From positions 434,001 to 498,000 of the forward strand of contig NZ_FOZW01000002.1 in NCBI RefSeq assembly GCF_900116195.1: DNA of 64,000 nt, read 5' to 3'. This DNA is from Alloyangia pacifica. GTDB lineage: Bacteria; Pseudomonadota; Alphaproteobacteria; Rhodobacterales; Rhodobacteraceae. Both the position numbers and the translations under genes were made by a program. Under the pieces are notes generated by a model. It ran no database searches, was not told the origin of the DNA, and saw only the letters and a list, made by a program, of their open reading frames with translations. Numbering within the stretch: position 1 is the first letter of the stretch; each line of letters starts with the position of its first letter. Of the stretch, positions 33,072 through 40,502 are shown piece by piece.

Positions 33072-34502
33072 ATGACGTCCCCCGATCCCGCCAGCCTTCT
33101 GTCCTCCTTCCGCGCCGCGCTTCCGCCTGTCGCCGAGATGGGCGCGGACCTCGTTGGCAAGGGCACGGTGATCGACGGCCCCTTCGGGCCGAAACCGCTG
33201 GTCTACGCAGATTACGTCGCCTCGGGCCGGGCGCTGAAGACGCTCGAGATGTTCCTGCTCGAGCGGGTGCTGCCCTATTACGCCAACAGCCACACCGAAG
33301 CCTCCTTCTGCGGCGGGTTCATGACCCGGCTGCGGGGTGCCGCCCGGGCCACCATCGCCGCACATTGCGGCGCGACCGCCGAGCATGCGGTGATCTTCGC
33401 GGGCAGCGGCGCGACGGCCGGTCTCAACCGGTTGGTGCATCTGCTCGGCGCGGATCGGGGCCGGGTCAAAGTCATCATCGGTCCCTATGAGCATCACTCC
33501 AACATCCTGCCTTGGCGCGAAAGTGGTGCCGAGGTGATCGAGCTGCCCGAGGCGCCGGAGGGCGGGCCGGATCTGGCCGCGCTGGACGCGGCGCTGGCGG
33601 ATGCCGCGCAGTATGACCGGGTGATCTGCGCCTTCTCGGCGGCCTCCAACGTGTCTGGCATCATCGCGGATGTCGCGGGCCTCACCCGCCGGGTGAAGGA
33701 CGCCGGCGCGCTGATGGTCTGGGACTACGCCGGGGGCGGGCCCTACCTGCCCATGGCGATGGACCAGCAGGGTGCGGGCATCGATGCGTTGGTCTTCTCG
33801 CCGCACAAGTTCATCGGCGGGCCGGGGGCGTCGGGCGTCATGGTGCTGCGCCGCGACGCGGTGGTCTCGGAGCGTCCCACGTGGGTCGGCGGTGGCACAG
33901 TGCGCTTCGTCTCGTCCGAGGGGCATGACTATTCCGGCGCGCTTGAGGCACGTGAGGAGGCGGGCACACCCAACGTTGTCGGCGACATCCGCGCCGCGCT
34001 GGCGGTGATCGTGAAGGAAGAGATTGGTGCGGCCTACATGGCGCAGCGCAACGCCGAGCTTTCGGCCCGCGCCATCGCGGCCTGGCGAGACGCGCCGGGC
34101 ATCGAGCTTCTCGGCAATACCGAGGCCGCGCGCATTCCCGTGCTCTCCTTCCGCCTGCGTGATCCGCGCGGCGGCTACATTCACCAGCAACTGGCGACCA
34201 AGATGCTCAGCGACCGCTTCGGCATCCAGGCGCGCGGTGGCTGCGCCTGTGCCGGTCCCTACGTGCTGCGCCTTCTGGGCTATGACGCCGAGACGGCGGC
34301 AGAGACCCGCGCGGCGATCCTCTCGGGGCAGGAACTGGAAAAGCCGGGCTTCGTGCGGCTCAACCTGTCGGTGCTGATGAGCGAGGCCGAGGTGGATTTC
34401 ATCCTGCAGAGCGTCGCAACGCTGTCGCGCGACGCGGTGGCCTACGTGGATGGCTACGAGGTCGACGACGCGCGGGCGATCTTCTCTGCCAGCGCGGCTT
34501 GA
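33072..34502 (+). CDS. PLP-dependent class V aminotransferase (cysteine-desulfurase fold)
   Basis: 476 residues. The PLP lysine is in FSPHKFIGGPGASGVM; the cofactor Asp in MVWDYAGGGPY; VIIGPYEHHSNILPWRESGA is the typical class V segment, and the C-terminal region keeps a Cys-containing loop, ARGGCACAGPY, where cysteine desulfurases carry their catalytic Cys. A desulfurase, selenocysteine lyase or aminotransferase role is possible. Longer than IscS/SufS (about 400) by extra C-terminal sequence. Divergent from LysR; ends at a strong hairpin. Confidence 0.8.
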   Translation: MTSPDPASLLSSFRAALPPVAEMGADLVGKGTVIDGPFGPKPLVYADYVASGRALKTLEMFLLERVLPYYANSHTEASFCGGFMTRLRGAARATIAAHCGATAEHAVIFAGSGATAGLNRLVHLLGADRGRVKVIIGPYEHHSNILPWRESGAEVIELPEAPEGGPDLAALDAALADAAQYDRVICAFSAASNVSGIIADVAGLTRRVKDAGALMVWDYAGGGPYLPMAMDQQGAGIDALVFSPHKFIGGPGASGVMVLRRDAVVSERPTWVGGGTVRFVSSEGHDYSGALEAREEAGTPNVVGDIRAALAVIVKEEIGAAYMAQRNAELSARAIAAWRDAPGIELLGNTEAARIPVLSFRLRDPRGGYIHQQLATKMLSDRFGIQARGGCACAGPYVLRLLGYDAETAAETRAAILSGQELEKPGFVRLNLSVLMSEAEVDFILQSVATLSRDAVAYVDGYEVDDARAIFSASAA

Positions 34503-34512
34503 ATTCCGGGAT

Positions 34513-34541
34513 GCCCGCGGGCTGGCCCGCGTCCCGCGGGC
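34513..34541. terminator. Bidirectional hairpin between convergent genes
   Basis: Perfect 9-bp arms GCCCGCGGG/CCCGCGGGC, 11-base loop, between the aminotransferase and Lrp genes; no T-run on either strand. Confidence 0.6.
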
Positions 34542-34548
34542 CTGACAC

Positions 34549-35022
34549 TCAGGCGTAATCCAGCGGCAGCTCGGTGCTCGACTTGATGGTCTCCATGGCG
34601 AACATCGACGAGACGTCTTGGATCTCGACCTTCTGAATCAGCCGCTGGTAGACCCGGTCGAAGGTGGCGATGTCCGGCACCACCACCCGCAGCATGTAGT
34701 CGATCTCGCCCGCCAACCGGAAGATGTCGACGATCTCGGGGATTTCCTCGGCCGCCTTGACGAAAGCGCGGGCCCATTCGCGGCTGTGCTGGTTGGTGCG
34801 GATCGCCATGAAGACAGAGACCCCGACGTTCAGCTTCTCCTCGTCGAGCAGCGCCACGCGCCGCTTGAAGTAGCCGCGTTCCTCGAGCTTGCGGATGCGC
34901 CGCCAGCAGGGCGTGCTGGTCAATCCGATCTCGGCGGCGATCTCCGCGACCGGCATCTCGGCATTGCGCTGGAGCAGCGAGAGGATCTTGCGATCGTAGG
35001 AGTCGAGCATGATATGTTCCAT
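34549..35022 (-). CDS. Lrp/AsnC-family transcriptional regulator
   Basis: 157 residues: HTH LDSYDRKILSLLQRNAEMPV, AEIAAEIGLTSTPCWRRIRK, then a RAM ligand-binding domain (SVFMAIRTNQHSREWARAFV, GEIDYMLRVVVPDIATFDRV). These usually sense an amino acid and control its transport or catabolism. It is divergent from the AEC transporter, a typical Lrp target such as an amino acid or auxin-like exporter. A palindrome overlapping its ribosome site suggests autoregulation. Confidence 0.9.
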   Translation of the reverse strand: MEHIMLDSYDRKILSLLQRNAEMPVAEIAAEIGLTSTPCWRRIRKLEERGYFKRRVALLDEEKLNVGVSVFMAIRTNQHSREWARAFVKAAEEIPEIVDIFRLAGEIDYMLRVVVPDIATFDRVYQRLIQKVEIQDVSSMFAMETIKSSTELPLDYA

Positions 35023-35023
35023 T

Positions 35024-35040
35024 TTTCACCTCAGGTGAAA
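35024..35040. promoter_or_regulatory. Perfect palindrome upstream of the Lrp gene
   Basis: TTTCACCT-C-AGGTGAAA, 17 bp, immediately before the start codon; its AGGTG on the minus strand is also the ribosome site. A bound Lrp dimer would block its own transcription or translation, and the position is right for autoregulation. Alternatively the mRNA hairpin itself hides the ribosome site. Confidence 0.6.
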
Positions 35041-35191
35041 TTCTATACTCACCATGGTCGCATGTGTAGTGGTGTAGACGCCTGTCCTCTCCAGCGGCTC
35101 GTTCCTCCTGACGCCGAGGTCCGTCCACGCTATAGAGCAAGGAGAAACACCGCCTCTGCAGTGCGATAGGGGCGCAAGTGCAGGGCGTGAC

Positions 35192-36100
35192 ATGCTGTTT
35201 ATCACCATCTGGCCGTTGTTCGGCCTGATCTGTCTGGGCTTCGGTCTTTCCCGCAAGGGCTTCCCGGATTCCGGGTTCTGGCCCGCAGCGGAGCGGCTGA
35301 ACTACTTCCTGCTCTTCCCGGCGCTGCTCGTCTCGAGCCTGCTCGACGCACCGCTGGATGATCCGCAGATCCTGCGGCTTGGCGGTGCGGCAATCTCGAC
35401 AATCTGTCTGGTGTCCCTTGGGCTGGCGACCCTGCGAAGACTGCGGCCGATGCCCGCGGCGCGCTTCGGTCCGGCGCTGCAGGGGGCGGTGCGCTTCAAC
35501 ACCTATCTGGGGCTGGCGATCACCGCGAGCCTCGCAGGGGCCGAGGGCATGACCCGGGCGGCGGTCTACCTTGCGATCGCGGTGCCGTTGGTCAACGTTC
35601 TGTCGATCATCGCGCTGAGCGAGGCCGATGTGCTGCGGCGACCGGGGCGGCTGTTGCGAACCATGCTGCGCAATCCGCTGATCCTCGCCTGCCTTCTGGG
35701 CATCGCGCTGGCGCTGTTGGGGGTCGGTTTGCCTTATGGCGGCGAAAGGTTCCTTGAGCTCCTCGCGCGCGGCAGCCTGCCGCTCGGCCTGCTTTGCGTA
35801 GGGGCCGCATTGCGCCCCGAGACCTTGCGCGGAGACCTGCCTGCGCTGACGGGCAATTCCGTGCTGCGGTTGCTGCTGGTGCCGGGGATCGCGGCGCTGG
35901 TCGCGGCGCTTTTCGAGCTCGGGCCGGTGGAGGCGCTGGTGCTGGTGGTCTTCTCGGCCATTCCGACCGCGCCGACGGCCTATGTTCTCACCCGGCAGAT
36001 GGGAGGCGACGGGACGCTCATGGCCGGGCTGGTCACGGCGCAGACCCTTGTCGCGATCGTGACGATCCCGCTGGTGCTGCTGGTTCTCGGGCTGGGATAG
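35192..36100 (+). CDS. AEC-family transporter (auxin efflux carrier-like)
   Basis: 302 residues, ten predicted membrane segments, in two sets of five around a loop after LSIIALSEADVLRRPGRLLR. Glycine-rich helices and the last segment (VVFSAIPTAPTAYVLTRQMG) match AEC permeases, which export organic acids or amino acid derivatives. Divergent from Lrp and followed by a terminator. The substrate cannot be deduced. Confidence 0.85.
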   Translation: MLFITIWPLFGLICLGFGLSRKGFPDSGFWPAAERLNYFLLFPALLVSSLLDAPLDDPQILRLGGAAISTICLVSLGLATLRRLRPMPAARFGPALQGAVRFNTYLGLAITASLAGAEGMTRAAVYLAIAVPLVNVLSIIALSEADVLRRPGRLLRTMLRNPLILACLLGIALALLGVGLPYGGERFLELLARGSLPLGLLCVGAALRPETLRGDLPALTGNSVLRLLLVPGIAALVAALFELGPVEALVLVVFSAIPTAPTAYVLTRQMGGDGTLMAGLVTAQTLVAIVTIPLVLLVLGLG

Positions 36101-36101
36101 A

Positions 36102-36132
36102 CACATGGCCAGCCGTGGCTGTGCGACTTTTT
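36102..36132 (+). terminator. Rho-independent terminator after the AEC gene
   Basis: Interrupted stem (CACA/TGTG and GCCA/TGGC) followed by CGACTTTTT (36124-36132), starting 2 bp after the stop. Confidence 0.6.
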
Positions 36133-36427
36133 CGTCCGCAATGTCACGGTTGATGCGGTCAGGTAGGCCCGCGCAATCGTGGGATAGCCGGCAGAATTTG
36201 TCGCGAAAACCGTTCTCAAAATGAGTACGGTTATTTCATGTGCAAGAATCTCGGAATTTCTCCACTGCGTTCCGTAGCGGAGGGTATTTTAAGCTATTAA
36301 AAAGTCGTGATTTAATTTTATGCACGCGAAATGGGATATTCGGGGGTCAAGGTTTGTTCAAAAATTGGGCAATCATGAAACTCATAGATTGCCGTTGCCT
36401 GGATCGATTTTCGCGTTCCATAAATGA
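36133..36427. other. AT-rich promoter and leader region of the purine operon
   Basis: About 295 bp, clearly lower in GC than all neighbours, without a credible gene (an open frame 36240-36479 lacks a ribosome site and normal codon use). Contains a near-perfect dyad at 36208-36232 and the stretch TATTTTAAGCTATTAAAAAG near 36290. The promoter of the riboswitch-controlled operon should lie here. Confidence 0.55.
36208..36232. promoter_or_regulatory. Near-perfect inverted repeat in the purine promoter region
   Basis: AACCGTTCTCA and TGAGTACGGTT match as inverted repeats at 10 of 11 positions, with AAA between. Regulator-sized dyad about 200 bp before the riboswitch; a possible operator for the LysR at 40503 or another regulator. 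Confidence 0.4.
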
Positions 36428-36475
36428 GGGCACGAGTAGAAGCGGTCTGGACCCGATCCTGGACATTGCTCGCCA
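36428..36475 (+). promoter_or_regulatory. NMT1-motif (xanthine-I) riboswitch, copy 1
   Basis: RNA that in this class binds xanthine and uric acid. The core reads CGAG-TAGAAGC, a hairpin arm GTC-T-GGA with returning TCC-T-GGAC, then ATTGC-CTCG-type closure: GAGTAGAAGC at 36434-36443 and GGACATTGCTC at 36461-36471. The outer stem CGAG/CTCG (36433-36436 with 36469-36472) and inner GUC/GAC and GGA/UCC pairs form. The same conserved blocks recur at 39335-39373 with changed but still paired stems. It precedes a small ORF and an NMT1-like transporter, the gene type after which the motif is named. Confidence 0.8.
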
Positions 36476-36502
36476 GTAGTTCCGACTCTGACGAGGCCAG
36501 AA

Positions 36503-36691
36503 ATGACCAGTAACCAACTGCTCAGTAACGATAAAACCAAGAATCCAGATCTCATGGCGCACGAGTGCCGGACCTGCCTGATGTGCGCAGATCCGGAACG
36601 GCGGCGCTGTGCCCGCGACCGGATGCTTTCGGAGGGCTTCCGCAAGGTCGAGATTGACCACCTGCAACTGTCCAACAAAACCGCACACTAG
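36503..36691 (+). CDS. Small Cys-rich ORF (62 residues) between riboswitch and transporter
   Basis: Not a recognised family. The ATG lies 6 bp after GAGG and 28 bp after the riboswitch; the stop is 14 bp before the transporter start. The second half has normal high-GC codon use and encodes HECRTCLMCADPERRRCARDR, a C-x2-C-x2-C-x8-C pattern that could bind a metal. If real it is the first gene under riboswitch control; alternatively it is a leader peptide or chance. The first 15 codons are untypical. Confidence 0.45.
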   Translation: MTSNQLLSNDKTKNPDLMAHECRTCLMCADPERRRCARDRMLSEGFRKVEIDHLQLSNKTAH

Positions 36692-36704
36692 GGAGAGGCT
36701 CCAC

Positions 36705-37700
36705 ATGATGTCCAAATGCACCACGCTCACGGCGCTCGGGTTCGCGCTCACGGCGACCACTGCACTGGCCGGCGATCCGGTCACCTACCAGCTCGACTGG
36801 CTGCCCGGCGGCGACAAGGCCCCCATCTACGTCTGCGTCGATCAGGGCTTCTGCGCCGACGCGGGCCTCGACGTGACCATCGCCTCGGGGCGCGGCTCGT
36901 CGGACGCGATCTCGCGCCTCGCTGCCGGCTCGTCGGACATTGGCTCGGCCGACGTCGGCGCGCTGATGGCCGCCAAGGCACAGGAAGGCGTCGCGGTCAC
37001 CGCGGTGATGTCGGTGTTCAACAAGGGACCGCACGCCTTCTACACGGTCAAGGACAGCGGTTTCGACAGCGTGGCCGACGTGAAGGGCAAGAAGGTCGCC
37101 ACCTCGCCTTTCACCTCGTCGAACGTCTACCTGCCGTTGGTGCTGGAGGACGTGGGGCTGACCGAGGCCGACTTCGAGCTGACCAAGGCCGATGCCGGTG
37201 CGCTCGGGCCGATGCTGATGACGGGGCAGGTCGACGGCATCGTTGCCTGGATGACCGACCTCTCGCGCTACGTCGGGCAGGGCAAGGACGCGGGCAAGGA
37301 GATCATCGCGCTGCCATGGTCGGCGGCCGGGCTTGAACTCTACTCCGCCTCGCTGGTTGCCAATGACGCCTTCCTGGCCGAGCGCCCGGACGTGGCCAAG
37401 CGCTTCGTCGCCGCCTTCAAGAAGTCCGTCGAGTTCTGCCGGACCAACCCCGAGGAGGCGGCGCAATCGGTGGTCAACATTGTGCCCGAGCTTGAGCACG
37501 GCGACGTGCTGGGCTCGCTGGGTGACACGCTGGGTCTGATCTTCAACGAGGTGACTGAGGAAGATGGCCTCGGCGTCTTCGAGCCGGGCCGTCTTGCCGC
37601 CACCTGGACCCGCGTGTCGCAGGCGCAGGGCCTCGACGAGAGCGCGCAGAACCCCGAGGTCTTCGTCACCCGCGCCTTCCAGCCCGGCGGGGAAGGCTGA
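36705..37700 (+). CDS. NMT1/THI5-like ABC transporter substrate-binding protein
   Basis: 331 residues with signal peptide ([16 protein letters not shown]). [20 protein letters not shown], then [20 protein letters not shown], is the NMT1 family opening; [20 protein letters not shown] and [15 protein letters not shown] follow. Such proteins bind pyrimidine- or purine-like heterocycles, sulfonates or riboflavin precursors. The riboswitch context points to a purine such as xanthine, urate or a relative. AGGGAGAGG precedes two adjacent ATGs (36705, 36708). One-base overlap with the ATPase. Confidence 0.85.
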   Translation: MMSKCTTLTALGFALTATTALAGDPVTYQLDWLPGGDKAPIYVCVDQGFCADAGLDVTIASGRGSSDAISRLAAGSSDIGSADVGALMAAKAQEGVAVTAVMSVFNKGPHAFYTVKDSGFDSVADVKGKKVATSPFTSSNVYLPLVLEDVGLTEADFELTKADAGALGPMLMTGQVDGIVAWMTDLSRYVGQGKDAGKEIIALPWSAAGLELYSASLVANDAFLAERPDVAKRFVAAFKKSVEFCRTNPEEAAQSVVNIVPELEHGDVLGSLGDTLGLIFNEVTEEDGLGVFEPGRLAATWTRVSQAQGLDESAQNPEVFVTRAFQPGGEG

Positions 37701-38476
37701 TGGAGACCCCCGCCGCCATTCGCTTCGACCGGCTCGGCCAGGTCTTCGAGACCGGCTCAGGCCGGGTGGAGGCCCTGCGCAATGTCAGCTTCGAGGTCGC
37801 CCGGCACGAGTTTCTCGCCGTGCTCGGCCCTTCGGGCTGCGGCAAGTCCACCTTGCTGCGGATGATCGCCGGGCTGCTCGAGCCGACCTCGGGTGCGGTT
37901 GAAGTGTTCGGGCGGCGGGTCGACGGCCCGCGCGAGGATATTGGCATCGTCTTTCAGAAGCCGACGCTGCTGCCCTGGGCCAATATCGAGGACAACGTCA
38001 TGTTCCCCGTCCGCCACAAGCGCGGACGGGTGGGCAGCCACGACCGCGACCGCGCGCAGGAGCTTTTGCGCATGGTCGGGCTCGAGGGCTTCGGCAAGCG
38101 CCTGCCCGACGAGCTTTCGGGCGGCATGCAGCAGCGCGTCGGCATCGCCCGCGCGCTGCACATGGAGCCCGACATCCTGCTGATGGACGAGCCCTTCTCG
38201 GCGCTCGACGCGCTGACCCGCGAGGAGATGGGCTTCGATCTGCTGCGCATCTTCGGTGAGCGGCCGAAAACCGTGGTCTTCATCACCCATTCCGTCAGCG
38301 AGGCGGCGCTGCTGGCCGACCGCGTGCTGGTGATGACCGGCCGACCCGGCTCGGTGCTGACCGAGCTGCCGGTGCCCGTTGCCCGCCCGCGCGGTCGCGA
38401 GACGATCAAGGATCCCGCCGTGACCGAGCTTGCCGCCCACCTGCGGGACCTCCTGCTGCAAAGGGATGCCGCCTGA
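37700..38476 (+). CDS. ABC transporter ATPase (nitrate/sulfonate/NMT1 type)
   Basis: 258 residues: Walker [15 protein letters not shown]-loop [10 protein letters not shown], signature [15 protein letters not shown], Walker [14 protein letters not shown]-loop [17 protein letters not shown]. The SsuB/TauB-like family pairs with NMT1-type binding proteins. Overlaps its neighbours by one base on each side (TGATG), so the three transporter genes are translationally coupled. Confidence 0.9.
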   Translation: METPAAIRFDRLGQVFETGSGRVEALRNVSFEVARHEFLAVLGPSGCGKSTLLRMIAGLLEPTSGAVEVFGRRVDGPREDIGIVFQKPTLLPWANIEDNVMFPVRHKRGRVGSHDRDRAQELLRMVGLEGFGKRLPDELSGGMQQRVGIARALHMEPDILLMDEPFSALDALTREEMGFDLLRIFGERPKTVVFITHSVSEAALLADRVLVMTGRPGSVLTELPVPVARPRGRETIKDPAVTELAAHLRDLLLQRDAA

Positions 38477-39294
38477 TGAGCCTTTCGATGCCAGATTTCA
38501 CCAAGCCCGAAAGCAAACGCCCCGACCCGCGCCGCATCCTCGCTGCACCGGGTGTCGCCGCGATCCTCACGATTCTCGGCACCGTGGCCCTCTGGGAACT
38601 GGCCGCCCGCACCCTCGATATACCGAGCTACCTGCTGCCCGCGCCGAGCTCGATCTTCTCGACCTTCCCGAGCATCGGGGCCGAGCGCTGGATGGGCCAC
38701 GTCTGGGCGACGCTGCGCGTGGCGCTGCTGGGCTTTGCGCTGGCGATCGCCATCGCCATCCCGCTGGCCATCGCGCTGGTGCGCTCGCCCGCGCTCAACC
38801 GCACGCTCTACCCGCTGCTGGTCATCGTGCAATCGACGCCCGTGGTCGCCATCGCGCCGATCATCATCGTGGTGCTGGGGGCCGGGGATGCGCCACGTAT
38901 TGTCATCACCACGCTGATCTGCTTCTTCCCGCTGGTGGTCTCGACCGCGACCGGCCTTGCCGCCACGCCGCCGGAACTGATCGAGCTGTCGCGCAGCCTG
39001 CGCGCCCCGGCCTTCCGCGAGATCACCCAGATCCGGCTGCCCTTCGCCGTGCCCTACGTCTTCTCGGCGCTGAAGATCTCGGTGACGCTGGCGGTGATCG
39101 GCGCGGTGGTGGCCGAGTTCTGCGCCTCGGACGCGGGGGTCGGCTACTTCATCCAGTTCTCGACCTCGATGTTCAAGCTGCCGCAGGCCTGGGCCGGGCT
39201 CTTCGTCCTCGCCGCCATGTCGCTGGCGCTGTTCCAGGCGGTGAGCTGGGCTCAGAAGCTGCTCTTCCCCTGGAGCCTGCCGCGCAAGCGCTGA
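38476..39294 (+). CDS. ABC transporter permease (SsuC/TauC type)
   Basis: 272 residues, six membrane segments. The cytoplasmic loop LSRSLRAPAFREITQIRLPF couples to the ATPase. YLLPAPSSIFSTF and the C-terminal ASDAGVGYFIQFSTSMFKLP are typical of nitrate/taurine/NMT1 permeases. It closes the transporter unit; a second riboswitch follows 40 bp downstream. Confidence 0.9.
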   Translation: MSLSMPDFTKPESKRPDPRRILAAPGVAAILTILGTVALWELAARTLDIPSYLLPAPSSIFSTFPSIGAERWMGHVWATLRVALLGFALAIAIAIPLAIALVRSPALNRTLYPLLVIVQSTPVVAIAPIIIVVLGAGDAPRIVITTLICFFPLVVSTATGLAATPPELIELSRSLRAPAFREITQIRLPFAVPYVFSALKISVTLAVIGAVVAEFCASDAGVGYFIQFSTSMFKLPQAWAGLFVLAAMSLALFQAVSWAQKLLFPWSLPRKR

Positions 39295-39333
39295 CCCCTT
39301 CGTGCCGCGCGGTTCGCCGCCCGGTGCATCCCC

Positions 39334-39376
39334 CGGAGTAGAAGCAGTCAGGCCCCGGCCCGGACATTGCTCCCCA
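39334..39376 (+). promoter_or_regulatory. NMT1-motif (xanthine-I) riboswitch, copy 2
   Basis: GAGTAGAAGC (39336-39345) and GGACATTGCTC (39362-39372) repeat the conserved blocks of copy 1. The outer stem is GGAG/CTCC (39335-39338 with 39370-39373), i.e. changed relative to copy 1 but still paired; inner pairs are GUC/GAC and GG/CC. Located 43 bp upstream of the oxygenase start, between permease and oxygenase, so it gives the enzyme its own purine control. Confidence 0.82.
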
Positions 39377-39379
39377 ACC

Positions 39380-39396
39380 TGCCGGACGCTCCGGCA
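39380..39396 (+). other. Hairpin between riboswitch 2 and the oxygenase start
   Basis: Perfect 7-bp stem TGCCGGA/TCCGGCA with a three-base loop. No T-run follows. It sits between the aptamer and the GGAG ribosome site (39406-39409) and is likely part of the expression platform, bringing the aptamer closer to the ribosome site. Confidence 0.55.
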
Positions 39397-39415
39397 ACCT
39401 ACTTTGGAGACTGCA

Positions 39416-40417
39416 ATGAGCACCAGTTACGACCTTGCTGAGCTGAACAAGGAAACCACCATCGGAGGCATGGGCAGCACCGTAGAGCGCGACGTGCCCG
39501 CCATCGACCTGTCGGACTTCGATACCCGCAAGCACGAGATCGCCGACGCCCTCTGGGAGGCCTCGACCGGCATCGGCTTCTTTCAGGTCTACAACCACGG
39601 CATCCCCGAGGAAGACATCGACGCCGCCTTCGATACCGCCTGGGAGTTCTTCGAGCTGCCGACCGAGGTGAAGGCGCAATACCCGATGCCCAAGGGCACC
39701 AACGCGGGTTGGGAATTCAAGGCACAGGTGCGCCCCTCGACCGGCACGCCGGACAACAAGGAAAGCTACCAGGTCACCCGCCCGCTGATGGAGGGCAAAT
39801 GGCCGACCGAGGACGAACTGCCCCGCTTCAAGGAGCGCGCGCTGAAGTTCGAGCGCCAGAACTGGGAGCTGGGCATGCGGATCCTGTCGTGCTTCGCGCT
39901 GAAGATGGGCTTCCCCGAGGATTTCTTCACCCACGCGCATGACCCCGAGTCCGACCAGTACCAGTCGACCCTGCGGCTCATCCACTACATGTCGATGGAA
40001 GACGCCAAGCCCGAGGACTTCAAGGCCTGGCGCGCCGGGGCGCATTCCGACTTCGACTGCCTCACCATCCTGCACCAGAAGGAAGGCGAGGGCGGGCTGC
40101 AGGTCTGCCCGGGCAAGGACGCCGGATCGAACGCCTGGACCGACGTGCCGCCGCGCCGCGGCTACATCACCTGCAACATCGGCGACATGCTGATGCGCTG
40201 GTCGGACGACCAGCTGCAATCAACCCTGCACCGCGTGCGCATGCCGCACGAGGGTGAATACAAGGGCCGCCGCCTGTCGCTGCCGTTCTTCTGCCAGGCC
40301 AACCGCGATGCGGTGATGCAGGGCCCGCTCGGCAAGTACGAGCCGATCACCGCGGGCGACTACCTGACCATGCGGATCAACGCCAACTTCGCCGCCAGCA
40401 AAGCGGCCAAGAAGTAA
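39416..40417 (+). CDS. 2-oxoglutarate/Fe(II) oxygenase, isopenicillin N synthase family
   Basis: 333 residues. N-terminal DIOX_N region (PAIDLSDFDTRKHEIADALW, GFFQVYNHGIP) and core with the iron triad His and Asp in GAHSDFDCLTIL and His in QSTLHRVRMP; the 2-oxoglutarate Arg and Ser are in GRRLSLPFF. The enzyme hydroxylates or oxidises a small substrate using 2-oxoglutarate and O2. Because it is directly behind a xanthine-type riboswitch, a purine or purine-degradation product is the likely substrate. It is not the fungal XanA (TauD) type. TTTGGAG precedes the ATG. Confidence 0.87.
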   Translation: MSTSYDLAELNKETTIGGMGSTVERDVPAIDLSDFDTRKHEIADALWEASTGIGFFQVYNHGIPEEDIDAAFDTAWEFFELPTEVKAQYPMPKGTNAGWEFKAQVRPSTGTPDNKESYQVTRPLMEGKWPTEDELPRFKERALKFERQNWELGMRILSCFALKMGFPEDFFTHAHDPESDQYQSTLRLIHYMSMEDAKPEDFKAWRAGAHSDFDCLTILHQKEGEGGLQVCPGKDAGSNAWTDVPPRRGYITCNIGDMLMRWSDDQLQSTLHRVRMPHEGEYKGRRLSLPFFCQANRDAVMQGPLGKYEPITAGDYLTMRINANFAASKAAKK

Positions 40418-40502
40418 GGCGTTGAGCATGGGCCTTCCGGGTGACAACATCACGACAAAGGGCAGGGCCTCGATCCCTGCGAGACCCAGCTTCGGAAGGT
40501 CC

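Noticed and set aside
36240-36479. Open frame of 79 codons before the purine operon
   Set aside because: No ribosome site, AT-rich codons, and it runs through the riboswitch; the RNA explanation fits better.
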